From: Streptomyces sp. NBC_00659
Lineage (GTDB): Bacteria; Actinomycetota; Actinomycetes; Streptomycetales; Streptomycetaceae
Direction of reading: 5' to 3'
DNA length: 64,000 nt
Assembly (NCBI RefSeq): GCF_036226925.1
Contig: NZ_CP109031.1
Coordinates: 6,076,001 to 6,140,000 of the forward strand
Shown here: positions 15,831 to 25,004 of the stretch, in pieces
Position numbering within the stretch: position 1 is the first letter of the stretch
Layout of the letters: the number at the start of each line of letters is the position of its first letter
Notes under the pieces: model-generated
Told to the model about the DNA's origin: nothing
Databases searched by the model: none
What the model saw: the letters and a program-made list of their open reading frames with translations, nothing else
Translations under genes and position numbers: made by a program

Positions 15831-17246
15831 ATGTCGCGTGTACCAGGATGGCTCGGCCGGATCGGCGCCGGGCTCACCGAGCTCGGCGAGCGGCTGGACG
15901 AGCGCCGCGCCGAGGTCGAGTTGGAGACGCAGGGCCCCCTCGACGGCGAGGACGGCCTCGACACGCCCACCCCCCTCGACGCACCCGGCACCCTCCCGCG
16001 GGCTCCCGGGACCCCCGACGACCCGACGGTGGACGCCGACGCCTCCGCGCTGCCGGTCCAGCGCCCCTCCGAGGAGACGGCCGCGGCGCCCGTCCACGCG
16101 GTACCGCTCCACCACCGCCCCGACCCCGCCCTCGCCGTGCCGTGGGGAGTGCGGGTCGCCGCCGAGGCCGGCTGGCGGCTGCTCATCCTCGCGGGCACCG
16201 TCTGGGTGCTGATGCGGGTCATCAGCGCCGTGCAGCTCGTCGTCCTCGCCTTCGTGGCCGCGCTGCTCATCACCGCGCTGCTCCAGCCCACGGTGGGCCG
16301 GCTGACACGTCACGGGGTGCCGCGCGGGCTCGCCACGGCGCTCACCGCGATCCTCGGCTTCGTCATCATGGGGCTGGTCGGCTGGTTCGTGGTCTGGCAG
16401 GTCCAGGAGAACATCGACAACCTCTCCAACCAGATCCAGGACGGCATCGACGAGCTGCGCAAGTGGCTCCTCAAGGGCCCGTTCCATGTGACGGACAAGC
16501 AGATCAACGAGATCGCGAAGAACCTCCGCGAGGCGATCGGCGCGAACACGGACCAGATCACGTCCGCGGGCCTCCAGGGTGTGACGGTGATCGTCGAGGC
16601 GCTGACGGGCATCCTGCTCACGATGTTCTCGACCCTCTTCCTGCTCTACGACGGCAAGCGGATCTGGGAGTGGTCGCTCAAGCTCGTCCCGGCCGCCGCC
16701 CGGACCGGGGTCGCGGGCGCGGGCCCGCGCGCGTGGCGCACGCTCACCGCCTACGTCCGCGGCACGGTGATCGTCGCCCTGATCGACGCGACCTTCATCG
16801 GCCTGGGCATCTATTTCCTCAAGGTCCCGATGGCCGTGCCGCTCGCCGTCTTCATCTTCCTCGGCGCGTTCATCCCGCTGGTGGGCGCGGTGATCTCCGG
16901 GGCGCTGGCCGTGGTGGTCGCGCTGGTGACCCAGGGCGTCTTCGCCGCCGTCATGACACTCGTCGTGGTCCTCGCCGTCCAGCAGATCGAGGGCCACATC
17001 CTCCAGCCCTTCATCCTGGGCCGCGCGGTCCGCGTCCATCCCCTCGCGGTCGTCCTGTCGGTCGCCGCCGGAGGCATGGTCGCGGGCATCGGCGGAGCGG
17101 TCGTCGCCGTCCCGCTGGTCGCGGTGACCAACACGGTGGTCGTCTACCTGCGGTCGTACGCGGCCGAAGCGGATCTGCGCCACGCCCCCGAGCCCCGCGG
17201 AGCCACCGCCGTGGACGCGTCCCCGGCCCACCGGCTGACGCCGTAG
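15831..17246 (+). CDS. AI-2E family transporter-like membrane protein
   Basis: A 471-residue polytopic membrane protein of the AI-2E exporter-like (UPF0118) family. An acidic, Pro/Asp-rich N-terminal cytoplasmic tail of about 100 residues precedes roughly eight hydrophobic segments. The family pattern FLGAFIPLVGAVISGALAVVVAL followed by QQIEGHILQPFILGRAVRVHPL is clear. The substrate is unknown despite the family name; some members are Na+/H+ antiporters. The start is ATG15831 after a purine-rich GGGGGAAGAGGA. Confidence 0.88.
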   Translation: MSRVPGWLGRIGAGLTELGERLDERRAEVELETQGPLDGEDGLDTPTPLDAPGTLPRAPGTPDDPTVDADASALPVQRPSEETAAAPVHAVPLHHRPDPALAVPWGVRVAAEAGWRLLILAGTVWVLMRVISAVQLVVLAFVAALLITALLQPTVGRLTRHGVPRGLATALTAILGFVIMGLVGWFVVWQVQENIDNLSNQIQDGIDELRKWLLKGPFHVTDKQINEIAKNLREAIGANTDQITSAGLQGVTVIVEALTGILLTMFSTLFLLYDGKRIWEWSLKLVPAAARTGVAGAGPRAWRTLTAYVRGTVIVALIDATFIGLGIYFLKVPMAVPLAVFIFLGAFIPLVGAVISGALAVVVALVTQGVFAAVMTLVVVLAVQQIEGHILQPFILGRAVRVHPLAVVLSVAAGGMVAGIGGAVVAVPLVAVTNTVVVYLRSYAAEADLRHAPEPRGATAVDASPAHRLTP

Positions 17247-17348
17247 CGGCCGCACTCGCGCAGCAGAACGCGCAGGACCCCGCCCGGCGTGAACGCGCAG
17301 GGCCGGCCCGGCGTGAACGCACCGGGTTCCACTCATCGTGAACGCACA

Positions 17349-17383
17349 GGGCCCCGCCCACCGTGAAGGTGAGCGGGGCCCTG
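17349..17383 (-). terminator. Terminator of the ahpC-ahpD operon
   Basis: A 15-position stem with one mismatch (17349-17363 with 17369-17383) lies downstream of ahpD. Upstream of it, 17260-17345 carries several copies of a CGTGAACGC word. Confidence 0.7.
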
Positions 17384-17441
17384 AGAGTTCGAGCGGGTTG
17401 CACGCCGCGCAAGCCGCGCACGCCGCTCGGGCGCGCGAGGA

Positions 17442-17975
17442 CTACTCGGCGAGGACCGCCTCGGCGTCCAGCGTGGCGCCGACAGCCTGGAGCACAGACG
17501 CGATCTTGAACGCCTCCTGGATCGTCTCCCGGTCGACGCCCGCCTTGCGGAGCACCTGCTCGTGGGAGTCGAGGCACTGCCCGCAGCCGTTGATCGCGGA
17601 GACGGCGAGCGACCACAGCTCGAAGTCGACCTTCTCCACACCCGGGTTGCCGATGACGTTCATCCGCAGACCGGCCCGCATCGTCCCGTACTCCGGGTCG
17701 GACAGCAGGTGCCGCGTCCGGTAGAAGACGTTGTTCATCGCCATGATCGCGGCGGCCGACTTGGCGGCCGTGTACGCCTCGGGCGACAGCCGGTCCTTCG
17801 CCTCGGGCTCCAGCTCACGCAGCACGCGCGGGGAGCGCGAGGCGATGGCGCAGGCCAGGACGGTGCCCCACAGCTGCTGCTGCGGAAGGTCGCTGTTGCC
17901 GATCACCGAACCGAGGTTCAGGCGCAGGTCCTTGGCGTAGTCCGGTATGGCGGACTTCAGTTCGTCGAGAGCCAT
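17442..17975 (-). CDS. ahpD: Alkyl hydroperoxide reductase AhpD
   Basis: A 177-residue thioredoxin-like peroxidase/reductant of the CMD/AhpD family that supplies electrons to AhpC. The catalytic set is visible: Glu119, Cys131 and Cys134 in CGQC, and His138. It lies 6 bases after ahpC on the minus strand, forming one operon, divergent from oxyR. Confidence 0.96.
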   Translation of the reverse strand: MALDELKSAIPDYAKDLRLNLGSVIGNSDLPQQQLWGTVLACAIASRSPRVLRELEPEAKDRLSPEAYTAAKSAAAIMAMNNVFYRTRHLLSDPEYGTMRAGLRMNVIGNPGVEKVDFELWSLAVSAINGCGQCLDSHEQVLRKAGVDRETIQEAFKIASVLQAVGATLDAEAVLAE

Positions 17976-17981
17976 GGAAGG

Positions 17982-18536
17982 TCACTCACCGGCCAGGAGG
18001 GCGACCGGGTCGAGGGTGGTCTCGCCCTTGGTCCAGTTGCACGGGCAGAGCTCGTCCGTCTGGAGAGCGTCCAGGACCCGCAGCACCTCCTTGGGGTTAC
18101 GGCCGACGGAGCCGGCGGTCACCATGGAGAACTGGATCTCGTTGTTCTGGTCGACGATGAAGACGGCACGCTTGGCGAAGCCGTCCTCGCCCTCGATGCC
18201 GAGGTCGCGCATGAGCTCGTGCTTCGAGTCGGCCATCATCGGGAAGGGCAGGTCACGCAGGTCGTCGTGGTCCTTGCGCCAGGCGTGGTGCACGAACTCG
18301 GAGTCGCCGGAGAAGCCCAGCACCTGAGCGTCACGGTCGGCGAACTCGTCGTTCAGCTTGCCGAACGCCGCGATCTCGGTCGGGCACACGAAGGTGAAGT
18401 CCTTGGGCCACGCGAAGACGATCTTCCACTTGCCCTCGTAGGTCTTGTGGTCGATCTGCTCGAACTCCTGGCCCTTCTCCAGCGAGACGCAGGCGGTCAG
18501 GTCGAACGTGGGGAACTGGTCACCGACAGTGAGCAC
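17982..18536 (-). CDS. ahpC: Alkyl hydroperoxide reductase subunit C (peroxiredoxin)
   Basis: A 184-residue 2-Cys peroxiredoxin that reduces hydrogen and organic peroxides. The peroxidatic Cys51 is in DFTFVCPTE, and the resolving region is CPC (Cys164 and Cys166). The start is GTG18536 with AGGAGA four bases upstream. It is transcribed divergently from oxyR, the expected peroxide-responsive arrangement. Confidence 0.96.
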   Translation of the reverse strand: MLTVGDQFPTFDLTACVSLEKGQEFEQIDHKTYEGKWKIVFAWPKDFTFVCPTEIAAFGKLNDEFADRDAQVLGFSGDSEFVHHAWRKDHDDLRDLPFPMMADSKHELMRDLGIEGEDGFAKRAVFIVDQNNEIQFSMVTAGSVGRNPKEVLRVLDALQTDELCPCNWTKGETTLDPVALLAGE

Positions 18537-18651
18537 AAACTCTCCTAGCAGCAAGGGGCAGCCCTTTTTGGGGGCGTTTCCCTAGGGGGTGGACGACCTC
18601 GATCGTGGCACAGGCAGTATTGATTCGGGAAATAGCTACACTTGGTCGTGT

Positions 18652-18670
18652 TGATCGAGTACGGCTATCA
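18652..18670. promoter_or_regulatory. Candidate OxyR binding site between ahpC and oxyR
   Basis: TGAT-N11-ATCA at 18652-18670 fits the LysR-type T-N11-A rule. A further pair, ATAGC and GCTAT, brackets it (about 18631 and 18664). It lies in the 174-bp divergent intergenic region. Confidence 0.55.
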
Positions 18671-18710
18671 GTGACGTCCGGTGAACCCACCCGGAGCGAG
18701 AGGCGAGGCC

Positions 18711-19685
18711 ATGGCGAGCCCCACCGGCAGGGCGGGCGGCAAGGGCGGCGGGCGCCGCAGCCCCAGCCTCGCGCAGCTGCGCGCCTTCACCGCCGTCGCC
18801 GAGCATCTGCACTTCCGGGACGCGGCCGCCGCGATCGGCATGAGCCAGCCCGCCCTGTCCGGCGCCGTGTCCGCCCTGGAGGAGACCCTCGGGGTGATCC
18901 TGCTGGAGCGTACGACCCGCAAAGTGCTGCTGTCGCCCGCCGGTGAGCGTCTGGCCGTACGCGCCAAGGCCGTGCTGGCCGAGGTCGGCGCGCTGATGGA
19001 GGAGGCGGAGGCCGTACGCGCGCCGTTCACGGGAGCGCTGCGCCTCGGTGTCATCCCCACCGTCGCCCCCTACCTCCTGCCGACCGTCCTGCGTCTCGTC
19101 CACGACCGTTACCCCGACCTCGACCTCCAGGTGCACGAGGAGCAGACGGCCAGCCTGCTGGAGGGCCTGACGGCCGGCCGGCTCGACCTGCTGCTGCTCG
19201 CGGTCCCCCTCGGTGTGCCCGGTGTCCTCGAACTCCCCTTGTTCGACGAGGACTTCGTGCTGGTGACCCCGCTCGGCCACGGGCTCGGCGGGCGGGAGGG
19301 CATTCCGCGCGAGGCGCTGCGGGAACTGCGTCTGCTGCTGCTCGACGAGGGTCACTGCCTGCGCGACCAGGCGCTCGACATCTGCCGTGAGGCCGGGCGC
19401 GCGGACGCCCCCGTGACCACCACCGCCGCGGGCCTGTCGACCCTCGTCCAGCTGGTCGCCGGCGGTCTCGGGGTGACCCTGCTGCCGCGTACCGCGGTCA
19501 AGGTGGAGACCACCCGCAGCGATCAGCTCCTCACCGGGTACTTCGCGGACCCGGCGCCCACCCGGCGGATCGCGCTCGCGATGCGGTCGGGCGCCGCGCG
19601 GAGCACGGAGTACCAGGAGCTGGCGGAGGCCCTGCGGGGGGCTCTGCGCCCGCTGCCCGTCAGGGTGTTGGACGCCGAGGTCTGA
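18711..19685 (+). CDS. oxyR: OxyR, LysR-family peroxide sensor and regulator
   Basis: A 324-residue LysR regulator. The N-terminal winged helix-turn-helix begins SPSLAQLRAFTAVAEHLHFRDAA and continues SQPALSGAVSALEE. The effector domain carries the two redox cysteines of OxyR, Cys216 (EGHC) and Cys225 (ALDIC). Disulfide formation by H2O2 switches it on. ATG18711 is chosen because a purine-rich GAGAGGCGAGG lies just upstream. It controls the divergent ahpC-ahpD operon by family precedent. Confidence 0.94.
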   Translation: MASPTGRAGGKGGGRRSPSLAQLRAFTAVAEHLHFRDAAAAIGMSQPALSGAVSALEETLGVILLERTTRKVLLSPAGERLAVRAKAVLAEVGALMEEAEAVRAPFTGALRLGVIPTVAPYLLPTVLRLVHDRYPDLDLQVHEEQTASLLEGLTAGRLDLLLLAVPLGVPGVLELPLFDEDFVLVTPLGHGLGGREGIPREALRELRLLLLDEGHCLRDQALDICREAGRADAPVTTTAAGLSTLVQLVAGGLGVTLLPRTAVKVETTRSDQLLTGYFADPAPTRRIALAMRSGAARSTEYQELAEALRGALRPLPVRVLDAEV

Positions 19686-19863
19686 ACTGCCGTGCACAGT
19701 CGGTCGATTGAGCGACCGATGATGTCCTTCGGGAGCCGGGATATTTCAACTTCCGTCAGGTAGTGCGACTCTCGCTGGGATATCCGCCCCGGCTGATACA
19801 CATACCTCCTCAGGGTGAATCGTCAGGCGTCTGTGCGAAGTGCCGGAAGTTCCAAGGGGAGTG

Positions 19864-20922
19864 ATGTCGGGCATTCGGGATTCCCTTGGCAGGGTCGGAT
19901 ACGACCTGCTGTCACGCGCGCTGAGCGAATGCCAGAGCACACGGGTGACGGGAAAACTACGGGTGTCCGGAAAGCCCGGAGGAGTCTTCCATCTCCGTGA
20001 CGGCTGCGTCGTCGCCGTCGAGAGTCCGGGTGCCCCGGGTGCCGAGGCCCGGCTGCTGCGCTCCGGCCGCGTCAGCGGTGAACAGTGGGCCGGACTGCTC
20101 CGCGAGGCCGACGGCAGCCGGTGGCCCGAGGCCGGGCTGATCGCGCACGGCTACGCGGGGGCCGCACAGCTCCGGGTCGTCTGCATGATGGCGATGCAGG
20201 ACGCGGCCTTCGCCGTCGTGGCCGGTGACGTGGAGGCGTGCGACCCGCTCGACGCCGCCTTCGAGCCGTACGCGCCGGTCGCCCTCGGAGAGGCTCCGGG
20301 GCGGCTGCTCCAGGACGCGGCGAGGAAGCTCGCGGCGGTCGCCGCCCTGCCGTGGCCCGTACGGCCGGACCGGGAGCGCCCCGTGCCGGCCGCGGTGCCG
20401 GACGAGATACGCGAGCAGCTCCCGCCACCGCAGAAGGAGTTGCTGGCCCACGCCGACGGCCGCCGGACCGCCCGTGACATCGCCTTCGCGACCGGCCTCG
20501 GCGCCTACACCGTCACGGTGGGGATGGCCCGCATGCTCGGCGAGGGGCTGCTGGAACTGCCGGCGGAGCCCGACTCCGCCACCCGCGTCACCGTGCGGGA
20601 CCTGCCGACCGGAGCGCTCCGGCAGCGGCCCGCCGGCGCCCCGCCCGCCCTGGACCCCGAGGTGTTCTCCGCCCTGTCCTCCGCGGTGGCCGCCGGAGAG
20701 TCCGCGGCACCCGGGCCCCGGCCGGACCCCGGCCCGCCACCGGAGGCGATCGCTCCGTCCCTGCCCCGCAGAGACCCCGGCGCGCATGCCCCGTCGCTGC
20801 CCCGCCGTGATCCCGGAGCGAGCGGAATAACCGAAACCCTCGCCCCCGAAAGGGCCGGGGCGAGCTGGAAAGGATTCTTCCGGCTGCGGCACCGGATCTG
20901 GACCCCGGACTCCGGAACGTGA
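19864..20922 (+). CDS. DUF4388-type (PatA-like N-terminal) regulatory protein
   Basis: A 352-residue protein. The first 100 residues (TRVTGKLRVSGKPGGVFHLRDGCVVAVESPG) match the DUF4388/PatA N-terminal fold found in bacterial signalling proteins. A winged-helix-like middle part (about 185-235) has AHADGRRTARDIAFATGLGAYTV. The last 100 residues are Pro/Arg-rich with a duplicated PSLPRRDPGA motif. ATG19864 is used, four bases after AAGGGGA. It heads an operon with two roadblock-like genes. Confidence 0.75.
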   Translation: MSGIRDSLGRVGYDLLSRALSECQSTRVTGKLRVSGKPGGVFHLRDGCVVAVESPGAPGAEARLLRSGRVSGEQWAGLLREADGSRWPEAGLIAHGYAGAAQLRVVCMMAMQDAAFAVVAGDVEACDPLDAAFEPYAPVALGEAPGRLLQDAARKLAAVAALPWPVRPDRERPVPAAVPDEIREQLPPPQKELLAHADGRRTARDIAFATGLGAYTVTVGMARMLGEGLLELPAEPDSATRVTVRDLPTGALRQRPAGAPPALDPEVFSALSSAVAAGESAAPGPRPDPGPPPEAIAPSLPRRDPGAHAPSLPRRDPGASGITETLAPERAGASWKGFFRLRHRIWTPDSGT

Positions 20923-20973
20923 AACCGAAATACCTGTCAACGATCACATGCGCATCATCAGGGAGTTCGATAA

Positions 20974-21426
20974 ATGAATCACGAGGCATTGGCCAGGGAA
21001 ATGAGGGAACTCCGGGAACAGGTTCCCGGAATCACCGATACGGCGGTGGCGGCCGCCGACGGAATGCTCATCGCGGCCGACACCGCCGACACCATCGAAC
21101 CGGAGAGCCTCGCCGCGATCGCCGCCGCGGGCCTCGGTATCGCGCGCCGCGCGACCGCGGTCACCGGCCGGGGCGCGTTCCGTCAGACCGTGACCTACGG
21201 CAGCCAGGGGCTCGCGGCCTTCTACGCGGTCGGCGACACCGCGCTGATGATCGTCCTCGGCGACGAGGGCATCGACCTCGAACGACTCCACGAGCACACC
21301 CGGCCGGCTCTCGGCCGCATCGGATCGATCCTCACCGGGGCCGGCCCCGGTCCGCTCCCCGAACCTCCCGCCGTACCCGACGCTGTCGTCGGAGCCGTGA
21401 CCGAGACCGCAACCGAAGGGGTATGA
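20974..21426 (+). CDS. Roadblock/LC7 domain protein
   Basis: A 150-residue protein whose first 115 residues form a roadblock/LC7 domain (LREQVPGITDTAVAAADGMLIAAD, then YAVGDTALMIVLGDEGIDLERLH). The Pro-rich tail is disordered. Roadblock proteins act as GAPs or scaffolds for small Ras-like GTPases such as MglA. No GTPase gene is adjacent, unlike the conservon arrangement. The start is well placed after AGGGAG. Confidence 0.85.
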   Translation: MNHEALAREMRELREQVPGITDTAVAAADGMLIAADTADTIEPESLAAIAAAGLGIARRATAVTGRGAFRQTVTYGSQGLAAFYAVGDTALMIVLGDEGIDLERLHEHTRPALGRIGSILTGAGPGPLPEPPAVPDAVVGAVTETATEGV

Positions 21427-21430
21427 CGAC

Positions 21431-21859
21431 ATGGCCAGCAAGCGAATGACGCCGGGGTTCTCCGACCAGATCATGGGCCTGGTCAAATCACTGCGCACCG
21501 ACGCTCCGGACTGCCTCGCCTCCGGAGCGGTCGACATGTCGACCGGAATGCTGCTGAGTTACGAGACCGTCGACAACCATCCGCCGGAGGTCCTGGACCT
21601 GCTCGCGGGCGCGACCCTCGACCTGTTCCAGGGGCGTACGGTCCAGATGATCGAGGACGTCTTCAAGGAACGGCGCGGCATCGAGTCCGACGCGCACTTC
21701 TTCCAGGAGATCCTGGTCAACAGCGACAACCTCACCCATCTGTTCGTGCGGATGAACGACAGTCAGGACGTGGTCGCCGTGGTCGTCTGCCGCAAGGCGG
21801 TCAACGTGGGCATGCTCTTCGCGCAGGTCCGCCGCGTGGTGAAGGAGTACAGCCTCTGA
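21431..21859 (+). CDS. Second roadblock-like protein
   Basis: A 142-residue protein 4 bases after the roadblock gene. MGLVKSLRTDAPDCLASGAVDMSTGMLLSYETV, a central helix and the final strands HLFVRMNDSQDVVAVVVCRKAVNVGMLF suggest a divergent roadblock-type alpha/beta fold. It may form a heterodimer with the upstream protein. The assignment is from pattern and context only. Confidence 0.65.
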   Translation: MASKRMTPGFSDQIMGLVKSLRTDAPDCLASGAVDMSTGMLLSYETVDNHPPEVLDLLAGATLDLFQGRTVQMIEDVFKERRGIESDAHFFQEILVNSDNLTHLFVRMNDSQDVVAVVVCRKAVNVGMLFAQVRRVVKEYSL

Positions 21860-21866
21860 ACGCGGA

Positions 21867-21899
21867 CCGGTGGCCCTCCCGGTCGGGGAGGGCCACCGG
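21867..21899. terminator. Bidirectional terminator
   Basis: A perfect 14-bp stem (21867-21880 with 21886-21899) with a 5-base loop lies between the convergent roadblock operon and the ABC permease gene. Confidence 0.88.
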
Positions 21900-21975
21900 C
21901 GGCGGCACGGCAGACCGTGTCACCGGCGTGGCACGGCAGGCCGCGGACCGCGCCCCGCCGCGTTCGTCCGGCGCC

Positions 21976-24309
21976 CTATTCCGTGCGCAGCCCGTCCGGC
22001 CGCATCAGCCGGATCAGCGGCGGCAGGCTGAGCAGGGTCACCAGGAGCACGACACCCGCGCCGATGCCGGTCATCGACAGCACGCTCGCCCAGTCCACGC
22101 TCACCGCGGTGTCCGTCATCCTGAGCAGGACCGTGCCGAGGGTGAGGCCCACGGCCATCGCGAGGGCGAGCCCCAGGGTGATCGGGATCGCGGTCTGCCA
22201 CAGCACCGACATGCTCAGCGTGCGGCGCCGGGTGCCGAAGGCGACCAGCGCCGACAGCAGCTTCCTGCGCTCCCGGAGCTGCTCCAGCTGGGAGACCAGC
22301 AGGCTCGCGCCGATCAGAACGAGGACGCAGGCCGCCCCGACGGACAGTCCGGTACGGATCGACGTGAACTTCCCGGCCTCGGTCGTCACCGTCCAGGTGT
22401 TGGCCTCGGTCCGCGGGTCGATCCGCGCCGCGCTGTTGCGGACGAGTTCACGGACGTCCGGCACCGATTCGTCGAGCTGGAGATAGACCGTCCCGTGCAC
22501 GGCGGACGCGGCCGGCTCGGGCAGCGCCCCGGGCGTGAACAGGAAGCCGCCGCGTTCGTCGCCCGAAGGGTCCTTGCGCGAGCCCGCCCGCTTGATGTCC
22601 TTCGGCACCGTCCAGGGGATCTCCTCGCCCTTGAAGTAGGAGCCGTTGGACGGGTCGAGGTAGAGCTTGGTACCGGCCTTGTCGAGTGCCGCGGTGTTCT
22701 CGTCCCACTCCGCGTTCTCGACAGCGAAGATGTCGCCGTCCTCGCAGGAGGGCAGCCTGGCCGTCTCCCGCAGGGCCGCGCAGTCGCCGACCGTCACGCT
22801 CGACTCGTGCTCGGGTTCGTCGCGCCGGTCGCCCAGATCGCTCCGTCCGAGGGCCGTCGCCCGCGTGACCCCCCTGGTCCCCGACAGCTCCCGGACCGCC
22901 TTGTCCATCGTCACCTTGTCCGGCACGTTGACGGACATCTGGGCCCGGGTGAGATCGGTCTTGTTGACCTTCGTGTAGTCGCTGTCGACCCCGGCGAACA
23001 GCATCTGCAGGGCTATCGCGCCGGCCACCGCCACCGCGATGCCGTTGACCAGACGGGCCGCCGAGCCACTGTTCAACTGGAGCCTGCGGACGGCCAGTTG
23101 CCAGGCGACGCCACCGGAGTTCAGCCGGGCCACGACCGCCTCGACCACCCAGGGCAGCAGCGCGGTGATGCCGACCAGGATCAGCATGACGCCGCCGACG
23201 ACGAGGTATTCGTTGAAGTCGCCGCCCGTCCGCCCCTGCCCGATCATCGGGTAGAGCATCGCGAGGCCTGCCAGCGGCAGCAGCAGCCGCCACCACAGCC
23301 GGCGCCGCGAGGGCCGTGCCGTACGCACCACGCCGAGCGGTTCGATCACGACGCCGCGCAGCGCGAAGAGCGTGACCGCGACCGCGGCGGCCGGGACCGC
23401 GAGGGCCACCAGCGCCACCAGGGCGGGCGCCGGATTGAGGTCGCCCGGGAAGACGCTGATCCTGAAGAGCATGATCAGGCCCGCGAGCTGGCGCCCGATC
23501 AGGAAGAACCCGGCGCCGAGGAGCAGTCCGACCAGGGCCCCGGCCAGCGCCTCGCCCGCCGCGATGCGCCGGGTCATCCGCCCGTCCGCGCCGACCAGCC
23601 GCAGCGCCGCCAGCCGCCGGTCGCGCCGCTCACCGCCGAACCGTACGGCCGCCGCGATGAAGACGCCGACCGGCATCAGCAGCACCACGAAGACGATCAG
23701 CACGAGCAGCAGCAGGACGGGGTCCATCGCCTCGGACCGCTCCTCGGAGCCGAACGAGTCGATGCGCTCGACCCGGCCGGTGCTCAGCGGGCCGGCGGTC
23801 AGGCCCTCGGCGCCCGCGTAGTAGGCGAGTTCATGCGGATCGGCGAGCCCGCTGTCGGCGATCGTGCCGCTGACACGGCGGTTGAGCCGCTCACGCAGGA
23901 GCTTGCCCCCGGGTGACTTCAGCAGCCGGTCGAGAGCGGGGGAGACGATCATGTCGCCGACCGCCGGGAACGTGGACACGCCCGGCGGCAGCGGTGCGCG
24001 GGCCCCCTCGGATTCGAGCAGCCGGCCGCGTACGTCCTCGTCGCGGAAGGTGGTGCCCACGTTGGCGACGAGCAGCGTACGGTCGGACTTCTTCTTGATC
24101 GTCGAGCTGTACGTGATGTCGGTGCGGGCGGCCTCCCGGCGGTGCCGTGCGTCCAGCGCGCTCGGGATCGCCGTGGTGAGCAGCAGCAGCGCCACGCCGA
24201 GACCGACCCCGACGGCCGTCAGCAGGACCCGTACCCAGGCCTCACGGCCTCCGGTCACCGCGAACCTGGCACCCATGGCGAGGTCGCGGGACCACTGGCG
24301 GGCACTCAT
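21976..24309 (-). CDS. ABC transporter permease, FtsX-like
   Basis: A 777-residue permease with two FtsX-type modules. An N-terminal helix near 30-50 and a large extracytoplasmic domain are followed by helices at about 205-340. A second extracytoplasmic part (rich in acidic residues, about 440-650) leads to a final three-helix FtsX domain (about 655-770). It resembles antimicrobial peptide or lipoprotein exporters of the MacB/BceB kind. Its ATG overlaps the stop of the ATPase gene (ATGA, 24306-24309). Confidence 0.9.
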   Translation of the reverse strand: MSARQWSRDLAMGARFAVTGGREAWVRVLLTAVGVGLGVALLLLTTAIPSALDARHRREAARTDITYSSTIKKKSDRTLLVANVGTTFRDEDVRGRLLESEGARAPLPPGVSTFPAVGDMIVSPALDRLLKSPGGKLLRERLNRRVSGTIADSGLADPHELAYYAGAEGLTAGPLSTGRVERIDSFGSEERSEAMDPVLLLLVLIVFVVLLMPVGVFIAAAVRFGGERRDRRLAALRLVGADGRMTRRIAAGEALAGALVGLLLGAGFFLIGRQLAGLIMLFRISVFPGDLNPAPALVALVALAVPAAAVAVTLFALRGVVIEPLGVVRTARPSRRRLWWRLLLPLAGLAMLYPMIGQGRTGGDFNEYLVVGGVMLILVGITALLPWVVEAVVARLNSGGVAWQLAVRRLQLNSGSAARLVNGIAVAVAGAIALQMLFAGVDSDYTKVNKTDLTRAQMSVNVPDKVTMDKAVRELSGTRGVTRATALGRSDLGDRRDEPEHESSVTVGDCAALRETARLPSCEDGDIFAVENAEWDENTAALDKAGTKLYLDPSNGSYFKGEEIPWTVPKDIKRAGSRKDPSGDERGGFLFTPGALPEPAASAVHGTVYLQLDESVPDVRELVRNSAARIDPRTEANTWTVTTEAGKFTSIRTGLSVGAACVLVLIGASLLVSQLEQLRERRKLLSALVAFGTRRRTLSMSVLWQTAIPITLGLALAMAVGLTLGTVLLRMTDTAVSVDWASVLSMTGIGAGVVLLVTLLSLPPLIRLMRPDGLRTE

Positions 24310-25004
24310 ACGATCCGCTCCATGTCCCTGGACCTGCCGTCGCGTACGACGACCTCGCGGTCCGAGTACGCGGCCACGCGCGCCTCGTGCGTGACGAGCA
24401 CGACGGCGGCGTTCGTCGAGCGGGCCGCCTCGGTCAGCAGCTCCATCACGCGCTCGCCGTTGAGGGAGTCGAGCGCGCCGGTCGGCTCGTCGGCGAACAG
24501 CACCCGAGGGCTGGTGACCAGCGAACGGGCGACGGCCACCCGCTGTCCCTGACCTCCGGAGACCTCACCGGGCCGCTTGCCCCTGAGGTCGTCGACCTCC
24601 AGCCGCTCCATCCAGGACAGCGCGGTGCGCTCGGCCTCCCTGCGGCCCGTGCCGTTCAGCCGCAGCGGCAGCGCGACGTTCTCGACACAGCTCAGCTCCG
24701 GTACGAGCTGGCCGAACTGGAAGACGAACCCGAACGCGGAGCGGCGCAGCGCACTGCGCTGGGCGTCGTTCATCGTCGCCATCTCGCGGCCGTCGTACGT
24801 GATCGAGCCGGAGTCGGGTGTGACGATGCCGGCGAGGCAGTGGAGCAGGGTGGACTTGCCGGAGCCGGAGGGGCCCATCACGGCGACGACCTCGCCGGGG
24901 TGGATGGAGAAGTCGGCACCGTCCAGCGCGGTGGTCGGGCCGTACGTCTTGCGCAGCTCCGAGGCGGTGAGCAGGGAGCCCGGGGGAGGAGTGGCCGCCG
25001 TCAT
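24306..25004 (-). CDS. ABC transporter ATP-binding protein (LolD/MacB type)
   Basis: A 232-residue ATPase with Walker A GPSGSGKST, Q-loop FQFGQLVPELS, signature SGGQGQRVAVARSL, Walker B VLFADEPTGALDS and the H-loop His in VTHEA. ATG25004 is chosen because it overlaps the padR stop (ATGA 25001-25004). It pairs with the FtsX permease downstream. Confidence 0.93.
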   Translation of the reverse strand: MTAATPPPGSLLTASELRKTYGPTTALDGADFSIHPGEVVAVMGPSGSGKSTLLHCLAGIVTPDSGSITYDGREMATMNDAQRSALRRSAFGFVFQFGQLVPELSCVENVALPLRLNGTGRREAERTALSWMERLEVDDLRGKRPGEVSGGQGQRVAVARSLVTSPRVLFADEPTGALDSLNGERVMELLTEAARSTNAAVVLVTHEARVAAYSDREVVVRDGRSRDMERIV

